DNA of 64,000 bases from Nitratireductor sp. B36 (lineage in GTDB: Bacteria > Pseudomonadota > Alphaproteobacteria > Rhizobiales > Rhizobiaceae). This document shows, in pieces, positions 25,828 through 37,920 of the stretch (positions are counted from its first letter, which is position 1; each line of letters begins with the position of its first letter). The position numbers and the translations under genes were made by a program. The notes under the pieces were generated by a model. That model ran no database searches. It saw nothing but the letters and a program-made list of their open reading frames with translations, and was not told the DNA's origin. Location: NCBI RefSeq assembly GCF_020833685.1, contig NZ_JACKZY010000001.1, positions 1,128,578-1,192,577 of the forward strand. Direction: 5' to 3'.

Positions 25828-27333
25828 TCAGCTTTCCCCGCCGGATTTGCCCGGCTTGCGGCCGCCGGGGCGGCCCTTGCCGGGACGCGATCCACCACCC
25901 GGCTTGCCTGAGAACCTGCCTGCCGGCTTTCCCGAGGGCTTGCCGCCGGGTTTGCCGCCCTTAGAGAAGCGAGGTTTGTCGCCCGAATCCGGTCGGTCGT
26001 CGCGTGAACGGAAAGGCCTTTTCTCGCGCGTATCGCCCTCAGGCTTGCCCCCTTTTGAGAAACGGGGTCTGTCGCCACTGCGCTCGCCGCGCTCAGAACG
26101 ATCACGGTCGAAAGGTTTGTCACCGCGCGGACGGAACGGCTTGTCACCACGCGCGGGAGCAGCGCCTTCCCGACGCGGTTTGCGCGCTGACTGCGAACGC
26201 TCATCCTTCTCTGCCTCGGCGGCGGCCTGTTTGCGTTTTCCCTGCGGGCGCGCGCCGGGAGCCATCCACACATGGCTGCCACGGTTCTGGCGTGGCCCGC
26301 GATCATCCTCGCGGCGGCCGGGACGAGACGTCTGCAGACGATCGCGCGCAGCCTCTCGCTTTTCCTCGCGGTCGCGCTTGCGGTTTTTGACAAAGGTCTT
26401 GCCGCCCTCGCGCTCACGGGTGCCCTGTTTTTCCGCAGCCTCGCCGTCACGCGGCTTGCGTTGGGCACGAACAGGCTTGTTGGAAAAGGGATTCACAATC
26501 GGCGCATCGAAATTGGCGCCTGCCTTTTCGATCAGACGCTCGCCAAGCTGGTCACGCAGAGTGCGACCCTTGACCTCCTGTACCTCGCCCTCGCCCAGCG
26601 TACCAAGCTGAAATGGACCGTAGGAGATGCGGATCAGACGGGTGACCTCAAGGCCAAGCGCCCCGAGCACATTCTTGACCTCGCGGTTCTTGCCTTCACG
26701 CAAACCGAGTGTCAGCCAGGCATTGCTGCCCTGCTCCCGGTCGAGGGTGGCCTCGATCGCGCCATAGAAAACACCGTCCACGGCAATCCCGTCCTTGAGA
26801 CCCTCGAGTGCCGCGGCATCGACCTTGCCATGCACACGCACACGGTAGCGGCGCAACCAGCCCGTTTCCGGCAGTTCCAGCGCCCGCGCCAAGCCGCCAT
26901 CATTGGTCAGGACGATCAGGCCTTCCGTGTTGATGTCGAGACGGCCGACCGTGATCAGGCGCGGCAGGCCCTCCGGCAACACGTCGAAAATGGTTTTTCG
27001 ACCTTCCGGATCGCGATTCGTGGTGACCACGCCACCGGGCTTGTGGAAGAGAAAGAGCCGCGTGCGCTCAACCGCAGGCAACGGCTCGCCATCAACCAGG
27101 ATACGGTCGGAGGCGCTTACATTGAACGCCGGGGACTCCAGCACCTTCCCGTTGACGCTGACGCGGCCCGCCTCGATCATCGCTTCCGCGTCGCGGCGTG
27201 AGGCAACGCCGGCCCGTGCAAGGCGCTTTGCAATGCGCTCGGCCCCTGCCTTATCGGCGTCGTTCGGGGTCGCATCTCTCCCCTTGCCCGGCTTCTTTTC
27301 CCGCTTGCTATCGTTGGGTCGGTCTTTGGTCAT
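25828..27333 (-). CDS. rluB: RluB-type rRNA pseudouridine synthase with a long basic tail
   Basis: A 501-residue enzyme that makes pseudouridine in 23S rRNA (RluB/RsuA family). An S4 RNA-binding domain (about residues 33-80; AKRLARAGVASRRDAEAMIE) precedes the catalytic domain with LFHKPGGVVTTNRDPEGRKTI and GRLDINTEGL, catalytic Asp D133. From about residue 275 a low-complexity tail of roughly 225 residues follows, rich in Arg, Lys, Gly, Pro and Asp with repeated RFSKGGKP-like blocks. It is predicted to be disordered and RNA-binding. The ATG at 27333 is chosen; 27384 is a longer alternative. Confidence 0.92.
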   Translation of the reverse strand: MTKDRPNDSKREKKPGKGRDATPNDADKAGAERIAKRLARAGVASRRDAEAMIEAGRVSVNGKVLESPAFNVSASDRILVDGEPLPAVERTRLFLFHKPGGVVTTNRDPEGRKTIFDVLPEGLPRLITVGRLDINTEGLIVLTNDGGLARALELPETGWLRRYRVRVHGKVDAAALEGLKDGIAVDGVFYGAIEATLDREQGSNAWLTLGLREGKNREVKNVLGALGLEVTRLIRISYGPFQLGTLGEGEVQEVKGRTLRDQLGERLIEKAGANFDAPIVNPFSNKPVRAQRKPRDGEAAEKQGTREREGGKTFVKNRKRDREEKREAARDRLQTSRPGRREDDRGPRQNRGSHVWMAPGARPQGKRKQAAAEAEKDERSQSARKPRREGAAPARGDKPFRPRGDKPFDRDRSERGERSGDRPRFSKGGKPEGDTREKRPFRSRDDRPDSGDKPRFSKGGKPGGKPSGKPAGRFSGKPGGGSRPGKGRPGGRKPGKSGGES

Positions 27334-27590
27334 GATGGCCTTTTGCCCTGGGATTCCGTGTTGCGCCCCATGCGCCGGAACCACTCCAGTGTTTTAAATC
27401 AGAGATCGGATGGAAGGAAAATCCATTCCGCTTTCGCACCCGATGCTATAGAGGCGGCTGAAGCATTTGGCTGTCGGGAGAAATCATCTGGTATTCACGT
27501 TGATGCGCGAAACAACGAGATGACGCACCCTTCCGGCCGCGTGGCGCTCTAGGTATCAATTCGCACCGGCAGTTGCGAGCAAAAAGATTG

Positions 27591-28052
27591 ATGAGACCGA
27601 CGAAAGCGAACTACACCAGTTTCATGGATGACGCGCTCGAACAGGCGCGTCTCGCTGCAGCTCGCGGTGAGGTGCCGGTCGGCGCGGTGATCGTGCATGA
27701 AGGAAAGGTGATCGCGCGCGCGGGTAACCGTACCCGCGAATGCAACGATCCGACAGCGCATGCGGAAATCGTGGCGATTCGCGAAGCCTGCGCGGTGCTC
27801 GATTCGGAGCGTCTTGTCGATGCCGATCTCTATGTGACGCTGGAACCATGCGCCATGTGCGCCGCGGCCATCTCGTTTGCGCGGATCCGCCGGCTCTATT
27901 TTGGGGCAGGCGATGAGAAGGGGGGCGCGGTGACGAACGGTGCCCGCTTTTACACACAAAACACATGCCATCATGCGCCGGATGTCTATCCGGGCATCGG
28001 TGATGCAGAAGCCGCCGCTTTGTTGAGGGGCTTTTTCAGGCAGCAGCGCTAA
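27591..28052 (+). CDS. tadA: tRNA-specific adenosine deaminase
   Basis: A 153-residue zinc deaminase that converts A34 to inosine in tRNA-Arg(ACG). The HAE motif is H57-A-E59 (PTAHAEIVAIREA), and the second zinc motif is EPCAMC with C87 and C90. The C-terminal FGAGDEKGGAV and FYTQNTCHHAPDVYPG segments are typical of TadA. The start is uncertain among 27573, 27591 and 27624; I chose 27591, which gives the usual length. It converges with the lipoprotein gene across a terminator hairpin. Confidence 0.93.
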   Translation: MRPTKANYTSFMDDALEQARLAAARGEVPVGAVIVHEGKVIARAGNRTRECNDPTAHAEIVAIREACAVLDSERLVDADLYVTLEPCAMCAAAISFARIRRLYFGAGDEKGGAVTNGARFYTQNTCHHAPDVYPGIGDAEAAALLRGFFRQQR

Positions 28053-28058
28053 AAAGAA

Positions 28059-28079
28059 AAGCGGGCACATGGCCCGCTT
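28059..28079. terminator. Bidirectional terminator hairpin between tadA and the lipoprotein gene
   Basis: AAGCGGGC-ACATG-GCCCGCTT forms an 8-bp stem with a five-base loop. An A-rich run lies on the left (AAAAAGAA) and a weak T-rich run on the right. The A-run becomes a T-tract for leftward transcription, so it should best terminate the lipoprotein gene and could also end tadA. Confidence 0.75.
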
Positions 28080-28092
28080 CTCGGAATTTCAA

Positions 28093-28767
28093 TCAGGATC
28101 CCCAAGGCCATAGACGGCGCAGGTCGAAACCGCCGCCATCCTTCTGCGCGGCACGTTTTGCGGCGCGCTCCTTTTTGGCCTCGTCTTCACCGAGTTCACC
28201 GGTGGGGGCAGTGTCCGCAGGCTGGCGATAATCGACCGGTGGCTCGCTCAAATAACGGCGCGTGGTCGGGCTTCCCTGTGCGGTGGCAGCGCGGCGCTTG
28301 AAATACTCCTCACGCTGTTTCTTGGCTATCTCGGGGTTCACGAAGCCATCTTCGCCCCGGGCATTGACGCCAATGTCACGAACCACCGGCGATTTGTAGA
28401 ACGGGTTATCCTGGTTCTCGGTCGCTTCTGCACGGATCCGGGCGAGGCGTTGTTCCGGCGATTCGGGCCAGGCAGGATTGCCGGCAGAGGCAACCTCTTC
28501 CTGAGGCGGGGGCAGAACCTCGGTTGAAGACGGCATGACAATGCCCGCGCGCGGCTTGTATTCAACGCGAGGCTTGTCTTTCGGACCAAGCGACAGAACG
28601 CCCGTCACATCTTCGAGCAATTGCTGGTCGGCGGGCTTGTCGGTTCCGTAAGTCGGTGCGCCAATACACCCGGACAAAAGAACGGCCGAGAGGCACAAAG
28701 TGCCTGAAGCTGCAACCATGCGCGCGGAACGCCGCGACGTTGTGGTTTCCGTTCTCTTCACTGCCAC
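28093..28767 (-). CDS. Predicted outer-membrane or periplasmic lipoprotein
   Basis: A 224-residue protein with a lipobox: after basic residues 4-16, the hydrophobic stretch ends in AVLLSGC, giving Cys34 as the lipidation site. The mature part is Pro/Glu/Lys-rich and without membrane helices. It contains TGVLSLGPKDKPRVEYKPRAGIVMP and ends in a Trp-rich DLRRLWPWGS. I do not recognise a named family, though similar lipoproteins lie near ileS in other rhizobia as far as I recall. It is separated from ileS by about 190 bases on the same strand. Confidence 0.8.
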   Translation of the reverse strand: MAVKRTETTTSRRSARMVAASGTLCLSAVLLSGCIGAPTYGTDKPADQQLLEDVTGVLSLGPKDKPRVEYKPRAGIVMPSSTEVLPPPQEEVASAGNPAWPESPEQRLARIRAEATENQDNPFYKSPVVRDIGVNARGEDGFVNPEIAKKQREEYFKRRAATAQGSPTTRRYLSEPPVDYRQPADTAPTGELGEDEAKKERAAKRAAQKDGGGFDLRRLWPWGS

Positions 28768-28961
28768 CTCTCTCCCAGAACGCCGCCCGTCAGGCGATGC
28801 GTTCTGCTTGTCGTCCCGTTAAATCAGACCATCGGGAAACTCAAATCACGCATGTCGCGCACGAATCCGGCGACAACGTGGCATCCTTAACCCGGCGGCA
28901 TTTGTAGCGAAGGAGCGAGCGGGAAGCAATCGGCAGTGCCGAAGCGCCCCGCTGACTCCGT

Positions 28962-31868
<2,907 letters not shown>

Positions 31869-32095
31869 GTTATCGCCGTGAGGTGGGCAAAGCGTCGGAG
31901 GGCCTCGCCATAGCCATTATGGAAAATCGGAAAATGCGCGTGTGACGCGCGGCAGAACCCGGACCTTCCGCAGCACTCAGGCCGCACGGAAGGCCGGGCC
32001 AATAATTCGTATGGCAATCGGTATGAAACCGGCGCGTGTCATCATGGCAACGGCTTTTAGCCGAGGCAGGCCGAAGAATAAAGAGGCGATTGCCC

Positions 32096-33094
32096 TCACG
32101 CCGCCAGCCCCTCAAAAGCAAGCCGCAGATCGAGGGCTGCGATGGGCTTCACCTCGGCGAGCAGAGCGCGGGCTTCCGCCTCGTCGCGCTTCATCTGGGC
32201 CACCAGCGCATCCAGCCCGTCAAACTTTTCCTCGCCACGCAGGAAGGAAAACAGAGAAACCGAGCAGGTTTCCCCGTAAAGATCACCGTCGAAATCGAAC
32301 AGGAAGGTTTCCAGAAGCGGCGCACCATCCTCCATCACGGTGGGGCGGCCACCAAAACTCGCCACGCCATTGTAGAGCCTGCCATCGGCCCGGCGAAAGC
32401 GCACCGCATAGATGCCGTGGCGGAGTTCCGTTTCCAACGGCAACGCCATGTTTGCCGTCGGAAAGCCCAGCGTGCGGCCAAGCTTTTGGCCACCTGCAAC
32501 TTCAGCCTCGACCGTATAGCGATAGCCAAGAAGCCCGGCAGCCTCTGCCACTTCGCCTTCCTCCAAAAGGCCACGAATGCGGCTTGATGAAATCACCGTG
32601 CCGCCTTCGTCGGAATAGGCGTCCACCACGGTCACGCCAAAACCGTTTTCCTGTCCGGCCGCCTTGAGAAGCTCGGGCGTGCCACTGCGGTTCTTTCCGA
32701 AATGAAAGTCGAACCCCGTCACCACATGGGTGATGCCTAGCCCCTCGACCAGTACGGAGCGAACGAACGCCTGCGGCGACAGGCCGGAGAATGCGCGGTC
32801 GAATTGCTGCTCGACAACCGCATCGAAGCCGAGCGCTCCCAGCAGCGCTGCCTTCATGGGCGCCGGCGTCAGACGGAAAAGCGGGACATCGGGCCGGAAG
32901 ACCTGTCGCGGATGCGGTTCAAAGGTCAGTACGAGAGCGGGAACGCTGTCGCGTCGGGCAATCTCCAGTGCCGGTTCGAGCACTGACTGGTGCCCGCGAT
33001 GCACGCCATCAAAATTGCCGATGGCCACCACGCCGCCGCGCAAGTCAGCGGGCATCTTGATCAGATCTGCAATGCGCTTGATCGGTCCGGCCAC
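32096..33094 (-). CDS. ribF: Bifunctional riboflavin kinase / FMN adenylyltransferase
   Basis: A 332-residue enzyme converting riboflavin to FMN and FAD. The N-terminal nucleotidyltransferase domain has IGNFDGVHRGHQSVLEPAL and FDFHFGKNRSGTPELL, then SSSRIRGLLEEG. The C-terminal riboflavin-kinase domain contains GRTLGFPTANMALP and the GVASFGGRPTV segment. Both domains look complete, so the protein should be fully bifunctional. It lies nine bases downstream of the HAD phosphatase gene, suggesting an operon, and ileS follows. Confidence 0.96.
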   Translation of the reverse strand: MAGPIKRIADLIKMPADLRGGVVAIGNFDGVHRGHQSVLEPALEIARRDSVPALVLTFEPHPRQVFRPDVPLFRLTPAPMKAALLGALGFDAVVEQQFDRAFSGLSPQAFVRSVLVEGLGITHVVTGFDFHFGKNRSGTPELLKAAGQENGFGVTVVDAYSDEGGTVISSSRIRGLLEEGEVAEAAGLLGYRYTVEAEVAGGQKLGRTLGFPTANMALPLETELRHGIYAVRFRRADGRLYNGVASFGGRPTVMEDGAPLLETFLFDFDGDLYGETCSVSLFSFLRGEEKFDGLDALVAQMKRDEAEARALLAEVKPIAALDLRLAFEGLAA

Positions 33095-33103
33095 GCGCGC
33101 ACC

Positions 33104-33964
33104 CTATCTGAGACGTGGTATGGCCGCCACGGGATTGTGGCCGTGGGTTTCGAGAAACGCCGCAAGGCGGTCGGGCTCCGGCCCTTCGCCATTGCCATAT
33201 TCGCGCGCGTGAATGCCGTCGGTCACGAACAGAACATCGATGCCATACTGGTCGGCCCCCTTCACGTCCGTCAGCACGCCATCGCCGATGGCAAGCGCCT
33301 TTTCGCGCGCAAGTTCGCGTCCCATGATCTCGGCGGCGGCCTTGAACGCGGCCTCATAGATCGGGCGATGCGGCTTGCCGGCAATCAGCGTCCGGCCGCC
33401 CAAAAGCCCGTAATCACGTGCCAGCGCCCCGGCGCACCAGATGTGCCGGTCGCCGCGCTCTACGATAATGTCTGGGTTGGCGCAGATAAACGGCAGGTCG
33501 CGCATTCTCAGGCGCTCCAGCATGTCCGCATAATCTTCCGGCGTTTCGTTCTCATCGTCAAAGAGGCCCGTGCAGACGACACCGGAGGCTTCGAAGTCCT
33601 CCACCAGATCCACGTCGATTCCGTCGAAAATCGCCTGGTCCCGATCAGGACCGATGTGGAAAAGGCGCCGCGGCGCTGTGCGGATCAGGTCGCGTGTCAC
33701 ATCACCAGACGTGACGACACGATCCCACGCATCATCAGGAACACCAAGCGCTCCAAGCTGCTCTTCCACACCTCGATGCGGGCGCGGTGAGTTGGTGATT
33801 AGAACAACCGCCTTGCCGGCGGCCCTCGCCCTTGAAAGGGCGGCGCAGGCCTCGGGAAAGACGGTGACACCGTTGTGAACCACACCCCACACATCGCACA
33901 GGACGGCGTCATAAGAACCGGTGAGGCGGTCGAGCGTATCGATGATCTGCGGAGCTTGAGGCAT
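33104..33964 (-). CDS. HAD-superfamily hydrolase, subfamily IIA (TIGR01459 type)
   Basis: A 286-residue phosphatase of the HAD IIA group. Motif I is CDVWGVVHNG (about residues 20-29, nucleophile Asp), motif II is VLITNSPRPHRGVEEQL, and motifs III/IV are GKPHRPIYEAAF and AIGDGVLTDVKGADQYGID. The VCTGLFDDENE region is in the cap. This subgroup is common just upstream of ribF in rhizobia, which hints at a link to nucleotide or flavin phosphate metabolism, but the substrate is unknown. Confidence 0.88.
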   Translation of the reverse strand: MPQAPQIIDTLDRLTGSYDAVLCDVWGVVHNGVTVFPEACAALSRARAAGKAVVLITNSPRPHRGVEEQLGALGVPDDAWDRVVTSGDVTRDLIRTAPRRLFHIGPDRDQAIFDGIDVDLVEDFEASGVVCTGLFDDENETPEDYADMLERLRMRDLPFICANPDIIVERGDRHIWCAGALARDYGLLGGRTLIAGKPHRPIYEAAFKAAAEIMGRELAREKALAIGDGVLTDVKGADQYGIDVLFVTDGIHAREYGNGEGPEPDRLAAFLETHGHNPVAAIPRLR

Positions 33965-34196
33965 GGGGGAACGGTCGTCTCGGATTGTTTGAAGTGCGGT
34001 GAGAATGGCTCAGGCCGGAATTATCGGATGCTGGCTTTCCTGTCACCCGGTTTTATCGCCACGGTCAGAATGCACTGCATTTGAGACAAGGAGTTAACAC
34101 CCCGGGAACCACGATCACATCCGCGATCGCACCAGTTACGTCCGGTTAAGCACTTCGGGGGGATTTTGGACCAGTACCTTTAGTGGGGTGGCACAG

Positions 34197-36125
34197 ATGT
34201 TCAGGAAATTCGCGCATGACCGTCGCGGCAATTTTGCCATGATGACGGCGCTTGCCATGGCGCCGATCATGGGGGTTGCCGCCCTCGTGGTGGACTATAG
34301 CCAGATTTCCCGACAGCGGCAGATGACACTGAACGCGCTGGACGCGGCAGGCATTGCCACGGCTCGCTATCTCACCCAGGGCGCAAGCGATGAAGACGCC
34401 AAGGCCTATGCGCAGGATTTTTTCGAAGCCAATCTTGGCAGCGTAAAACCCGAGAACACCAAGCTTCTCATCACACTGCCCAACCAGAACACTGGTGGCG
34501 GCACACTGAAGCTTGAAGCGGAGCTGAAATATGCGCCGATATTCTATCCGGTTTTCCAGAAGCTGCGGAAAGAGGCTGTCGATGAGGAAACCAAGATCGA
34601 TTTTCGCGCTCAAAGCGAAATTCGCCTGAAGAACACGCTGGAAGTGGCGCTTGTGCTCGATAATTCCGGTTCGATGGACTACACCTCGACCGGATCTTTC
34701 GAGAAACGTCTGACAATCCTGAAGAAGGCCGCCAAGGAACTGGTGAAGACCATCGCCGCCGAGGGCGCGCAGATGAAACAGATCCAGAAGCCCGTGCAGT
34801 TCGGTGTCGTGCCGTTCGCGGCATCCGTGAATGTGGGGCCGGACAACGCCAGTGCAAGCTGGATGGACACGGACGGCGTCTCGCCCGTTCATCATGAGAA
34901 TTTCGACTGGTCGACCATGAAGGCGGCCGATCCGAACAAGCGCGTCGAATTGTCAGGCGGCGTCTATTACAAGCGTGGCAGCGGCTGGGGAGACGAGGAA
35001 GGCCAGAAGGTCACGCGTTTTACGCTCTATGACCAGATGAAGCGCATTTCGGGCACCTCCTCGGAATGGAACTATGAATGCACCCGCTATCGAAACAACG
35101 GCTCCTGCCGGACCTGGGGGTGGGTGGAGACGAAAACCACGACATATGACCGCTTTACAAGCTGGGCCGGTTGCGTGGAGATGCGCCCCTATCCGCTGAA
35201 CATAAACGACGATGCGCCCGACAGCAGCAATCCAAAGAGCCTTTTCGTGCCGATGTTCGCGCCGGATGAAACGGACCAGACCGATTCAAGCTGGCGTCCC
35301 GCCAACAACAACTGGTGGGACGATTTCACCAGCGGCTCAACCTCGGCAGCCTATGATCAGGCCTATATGCCGAAATATTTCACACCCTATGAAACAGGCA
35401 GCATGGGCATCAATGAGGGTCCGAACGCGAGTTGCAGCACCAAGCCGATCACTCCCCTCACCGATGTTGGCAAGACCGAAGGACTGAACAAGATCAATGC
35501 CGCCATCGACAGTATGGACGCCGGCGGCGCCACCAATGTGACCGAGGGTCTCGCATGGGGTTGGCGCGTTGTTTCCGGCCGCGCGCCTTTCACCGAGGGG
35601 CGGCCTGATAATGAGAAGGGCAATGACAAGGTGGTCATCGTCCTGACCGACGGGGCGAACACCTATTACACGCCCACCAGCATCACGGCCCAAAGCTATT
35701 CGGGCACCTACTACCGCTCGGGCGGCAACGACCTTGCCGGAAACAAGTCGATCTATTCAAATTATGGTTATGTGCGCAATCGCGCCGGTGAAAGCCGCCT
35801 TTTCAAGGGCGCTACCGGTGTCAGCGAATACAACTACTCCAACAGCAACTACTCGGCGGCAATGACCAGTCATATGAGCGCCATCTGTGAGAACGCGAAG
35901 AGCGACAACATCATCGTGATGACGGTCGCGCTCGATCTCGACAGCCGCGATTCCACAGAGAAAAAGCAGATCGATGCCCTGAAGGCCTGTTCGTCCGACT
36001 CGCGCACGCGCAAGGACGGAAACGGCAAGCCGGTGAAACTCTTCTGGAACGCCACGGGCGGCGATCTTGACGATGCCTTCAAGGCCATTGGCGACGAGCT
36101 TTCCAACCTGCGCATCGTCGGCTGA
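34197..36125 (+). CDS. TadG-like von Willebrand factor A protein
   Basis: A 642-residue envelope protein. The N-terminus carries the TadE/TadG-type pseudopilin-like segment (RRGNFAMMTALAMAPIMGVAALVVDYS, residues 8-35). A VWA domain begins with the MIDAS motif LDNSGSMDYT (Asp/Ser/Ser at about residues 155-159). It is split by a long Tyr/Trp/Ser/Asn-rich insertion (about 245-435) and continues with ATNVTEGLAWGWR and VVIVLTDGANTYY, so metal-ion adhesion is probably intact. Several paired Cys lie in the insert. No other tad/cpa genes are near. The ATG at 34197 is preferred over the GTG at 34188; the choice is not firm. Confidence 0.85.
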   Translation: MFRKFAHDRRGNFAMMTALAMAPIMGVAALVVDYSQISRQRQMTLNALDAAGIATARYLTQGASDEDAKAYAQDFFEANLGSVKPENTKLLITLPNQNTGGGTLKLEAELKYAPIFYPVFQKLRKEAVDEETKIDFRAQSEIRLKNTLEVALVLDNSGSMDYTSTGSFEKRLTILKKAAKELVKTIAAEGAQMKQIQKPVQFGVVPFAASVNVGPDNASASWMDTDGVSPVHHENFDWSTMKAADPNKRVELSGGVYYKRGSGWGDEEGQKVTRFTLYDQMKRISGTSSEWNYECTRYRNNGSCRTWGWVETKTTTYDRFTSWAGCVEMRPYPLNINDDAPDSSNPKSLFVPMFAPDETDQTDSSWRPANNNWWDDFTSGSTSAAYDQAYMPKYFTPYETGSMGINEGPNASCSTKPITPLTDVGKTEGLNKINAAIDSMDAGGATNVTEGLAWGWRVVSGRAPFTEGRPDNEKGNDKVVIVLTDGANTYYTPTSITAQSYSGTYYRSGGNDLAGNKSIYSNYGYVRNRAGESRLFKGATGVSEYNYSNSNYSAAMTSHMSAICENAKSDNIIVMTVALDLDSRDSTEKKQIDALKACSSDSRTRKDGNGKPVKLFWNATGGDLDDAFKAIGDELSNLRIVG

Positions 36126-36181
36126 CGCCAAGCGACCTCCCGCGTCGGCCTTGCCGCTTCGGTTCTGATCGGCTAGGACAG

Positions 36182-36215
36182 CCGCGCCCCCTTTCAGGGC
36201 GCGGTTTTCTTCTTT
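36182..36215 (+). terminator. Rho-independent terminator after the TadG-like gene
   Basis: CCGCGCCC (36182-36189) pairs with GGGCGCGG (36197-36204) around a CCTTTCA loop. TTTTCTTCTTT follows directly, a strong intrinsic terminator on the plus strand 57 bases after the stop codon. It insulates hisS, whose start is 18 bases further on. Confidence 0.88.
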
Positions 36216-36233
36216 TCACGGACGGATTTCGAC

Positions 36234-37703
36234 ATGGCGAAAAAGGCTGACAAGACCCGGGCGAGGCTCCCACGCGGCTTTGTCGACCGCCATGCGAGCG
36301 ACATTCGCGCGGTGGACGAGATGTGCGCGAAGATCCGCGAGGTCTATGAGCGCTATGGTTTCGACCCGGTCGAGACCCCGATCTTCGAATACACCGACGC
36401 GCTCGGCAAATTCCTGCCGGATCAGGACCGGCCCAACGAGGGCGTGTTCTCCGTTCAGGACGATGACGAGCAGTGGCTCTCGCTGCGCTACGACCTGACC
36501 GCCCCGCTGGCCCGCCACGTGGCCGAGAATTTCAACGACATCCAGCTTCCCTACCGCACCTACCGGGCGGGCTATGTGTTCCGCAACGAGAAGCCGGGAC
36601 CGGGCCGTTTCCGCCAGTTCATGCAGTTCGACGCCGACACGGTGGGCGCGCCCGGCGTCGCCGCCGATGCCGAGATGTGCATGATGATGGCCGATGTCAT
36701 GGAGGCGCTCGGCATTGCCCGCGGCGACTATGTGATCCGCGTCAACAACCGCAAGGTGCTCGACGGCGTGATGGAGGCCATCGGCGTCACCGACGAGGCG
36801 CAGAAGCTGACCGTGCTGCGGGCCATCGACAAGCTGGACAAGTTCGGGCCCGAGGGCGTGAAGCTCCTTCTGGGCGAAGGCCGCTGGGACGGCGGCAAGG
36901 AAGGCGAAGGCGACTTTACTAAGGGTGCTGGGCTGGATGAAGCGAATGCCCAGATCGTTCTCGACTATGTCGATGGCAAGACTGACCAGCTCGACAATGA
37001 GACCTTTCAGGCCGGTGTTTCAGAACTCGCGCAAATCGAAAACCTCTGCCGCGCAGCAGGCTACGATGAAAGCCGCATCACCATAGACCCCTCCGTCGTG
37101 CGTGGCCTCGAATATTACACCGGCCCCGTTTTCGAGGCCGAGCTGACCGCTGAAATTCCCAATGAGAAGGGCGAGATCGTGCGCTTCGGTTCCGTTGGCG
37201 GTGGCGGGCGGTATGACGGGCTCGTCTCGCGCTTTCGCGGCCAGCCGGTTCCGGCGACGGGCTTTTCCATCGGCGTGTCGCGTCTGGCGACCGCGCTCAA
37301 GAATCTCGGCAAGCTCGGTCAGGACGGCGTCCTGCCGCCGGTCCTCGTCACCGTCATGGATGGCGACACGGAGGCAATGGCGAAATACCAGCAGTTCACG
37401 CAGGCGCTGCGCGCTGCAGGCATTCGCGCAGAGATGTATCAGGGCAATTGGAAGAAGTTCGGCAACCAGCTCAAATATGCCGACCGCCGCGGTTCGCCGC
37501 TTGCCATCATCCAGGGCGCGGACGAGCGCGCCAATGGCGAGGTGCAGATCAAGGATCTGATCGAGGGCAAGAAGCTTTCCGCCGAGATCGAAAGCAACGA
37601 GGAATGGCGCGAGGCCCGCGTGGCGCAGCTGACCGTCAGCGAGGACGAGCTCGTCGAGACAGTGCACAAGATGCTCGCCGCGCAGGCCGGCGGGGCTGCG
37701 TGA
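36234..37703 (+). CDS. hisS: Histidyl-tRNA synthetase
   Basis: A 489-residue class II synthetase. Motif 2 is seen as [34 protein letters not shown] and motif 3 as [11 protein letters not shown]. The histidine-specific [14 protein letters not shown] and [15 protein letters not shown] segments, and the C-terminal anticodon-binding domain ([13 protein letters not shown] onward), are present. It is somewhat longer than the ~420-residue E. coli form, matching the long alphaproteobacterial type. It is first in a hisS-hisZ-hisG cluster, though a large palindrome separates it from hisZ. Confidence 0.96.
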   Translation: MAKKADKTRARLPRGFVDRHASDIRAVDEMCAKIREVYERYGFDPVETPIFEYTDALGKFLPDQDRPNEGVFSVQDDDEQWLSLRYDLTAPLARHVAENFNDIQLPYRTYRAGYVFRNEKPGPGRFRQFMQFDADTVGAPGVAADAEMCMMMADVMEALGIARGDYVIRVNNRKVLDGVMEAIGVTDEAQKLTVLRAIDKLDKFGPEGVKLLLGEGRWDGGKEGEGDFTKGAGLDEANAQIVLDYVDGKTDQLDNETFQAGVSELAQIENLCRAAGYDESRITIDPSVVRGLEYYTGPVFEAELTAEIPNEKGEIVRFGSVGGGGRYDGLVSRFRGQPVPATGFSIGVSRLATALKNLGKLGQDGVLPPVLVTVMDGDTEAMAKYQQFTQALRAAGIRAEMYQGNWKKFGNQLKYADRRGSPLAIIQGADERANGEVQIKDLIEGKKLSAEIESNEEWREARVAQLTVSEDELVETVHKMLAAQAGGAA

Positions 37704-37724
37704 TGAAAGCTGCCGATGCCAACG

Positions 37725-37892
37725 CCGTCATCCCGGCCGACCGGAGGGAGAGCCGGGACCCATTGGAAGACCGCGACAGTGCGCGGCCCGGTTCCGATCT
37801 TGGCACCCGTCAGCGCGGCGGGCTTCTTCTGCGGTGGCCGGCCGCACCTCTCAATGGGTCCCGGCTCTCCCTCCGGTCGGCCGGGATGACGG
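37725..37892. repeat. BIME-like element with perfect 41-bp inverted arms between hisS and hisZ
   Basis: The arms (37725-37765 and 37852-37892) are exact reverse complements over 41 bases; they open with CCGTCATCCCGG and end inward at GGGACCCATTG. The spacer is 86 bases. It is the most perfect copy of family A in the window. Transcribed, it would form a very stable stem-loop within the hisS-hisZ message. The 217-base hisS-hisZ gap is almost entirely this element. Confidence 0.85.
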
Positions 37893-37920
37893 ACGTCAGC
37901 TTCTTCAGGGACACGCCCCA

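Noticed and set aside
37834-37920. N-terminal extension of HisZ through the palindromic repeat
   Set aside because: The extra residues are encoded by the repeat arm and do not resemble HisZ. The ATG at 37921 opens the family-like sequence.
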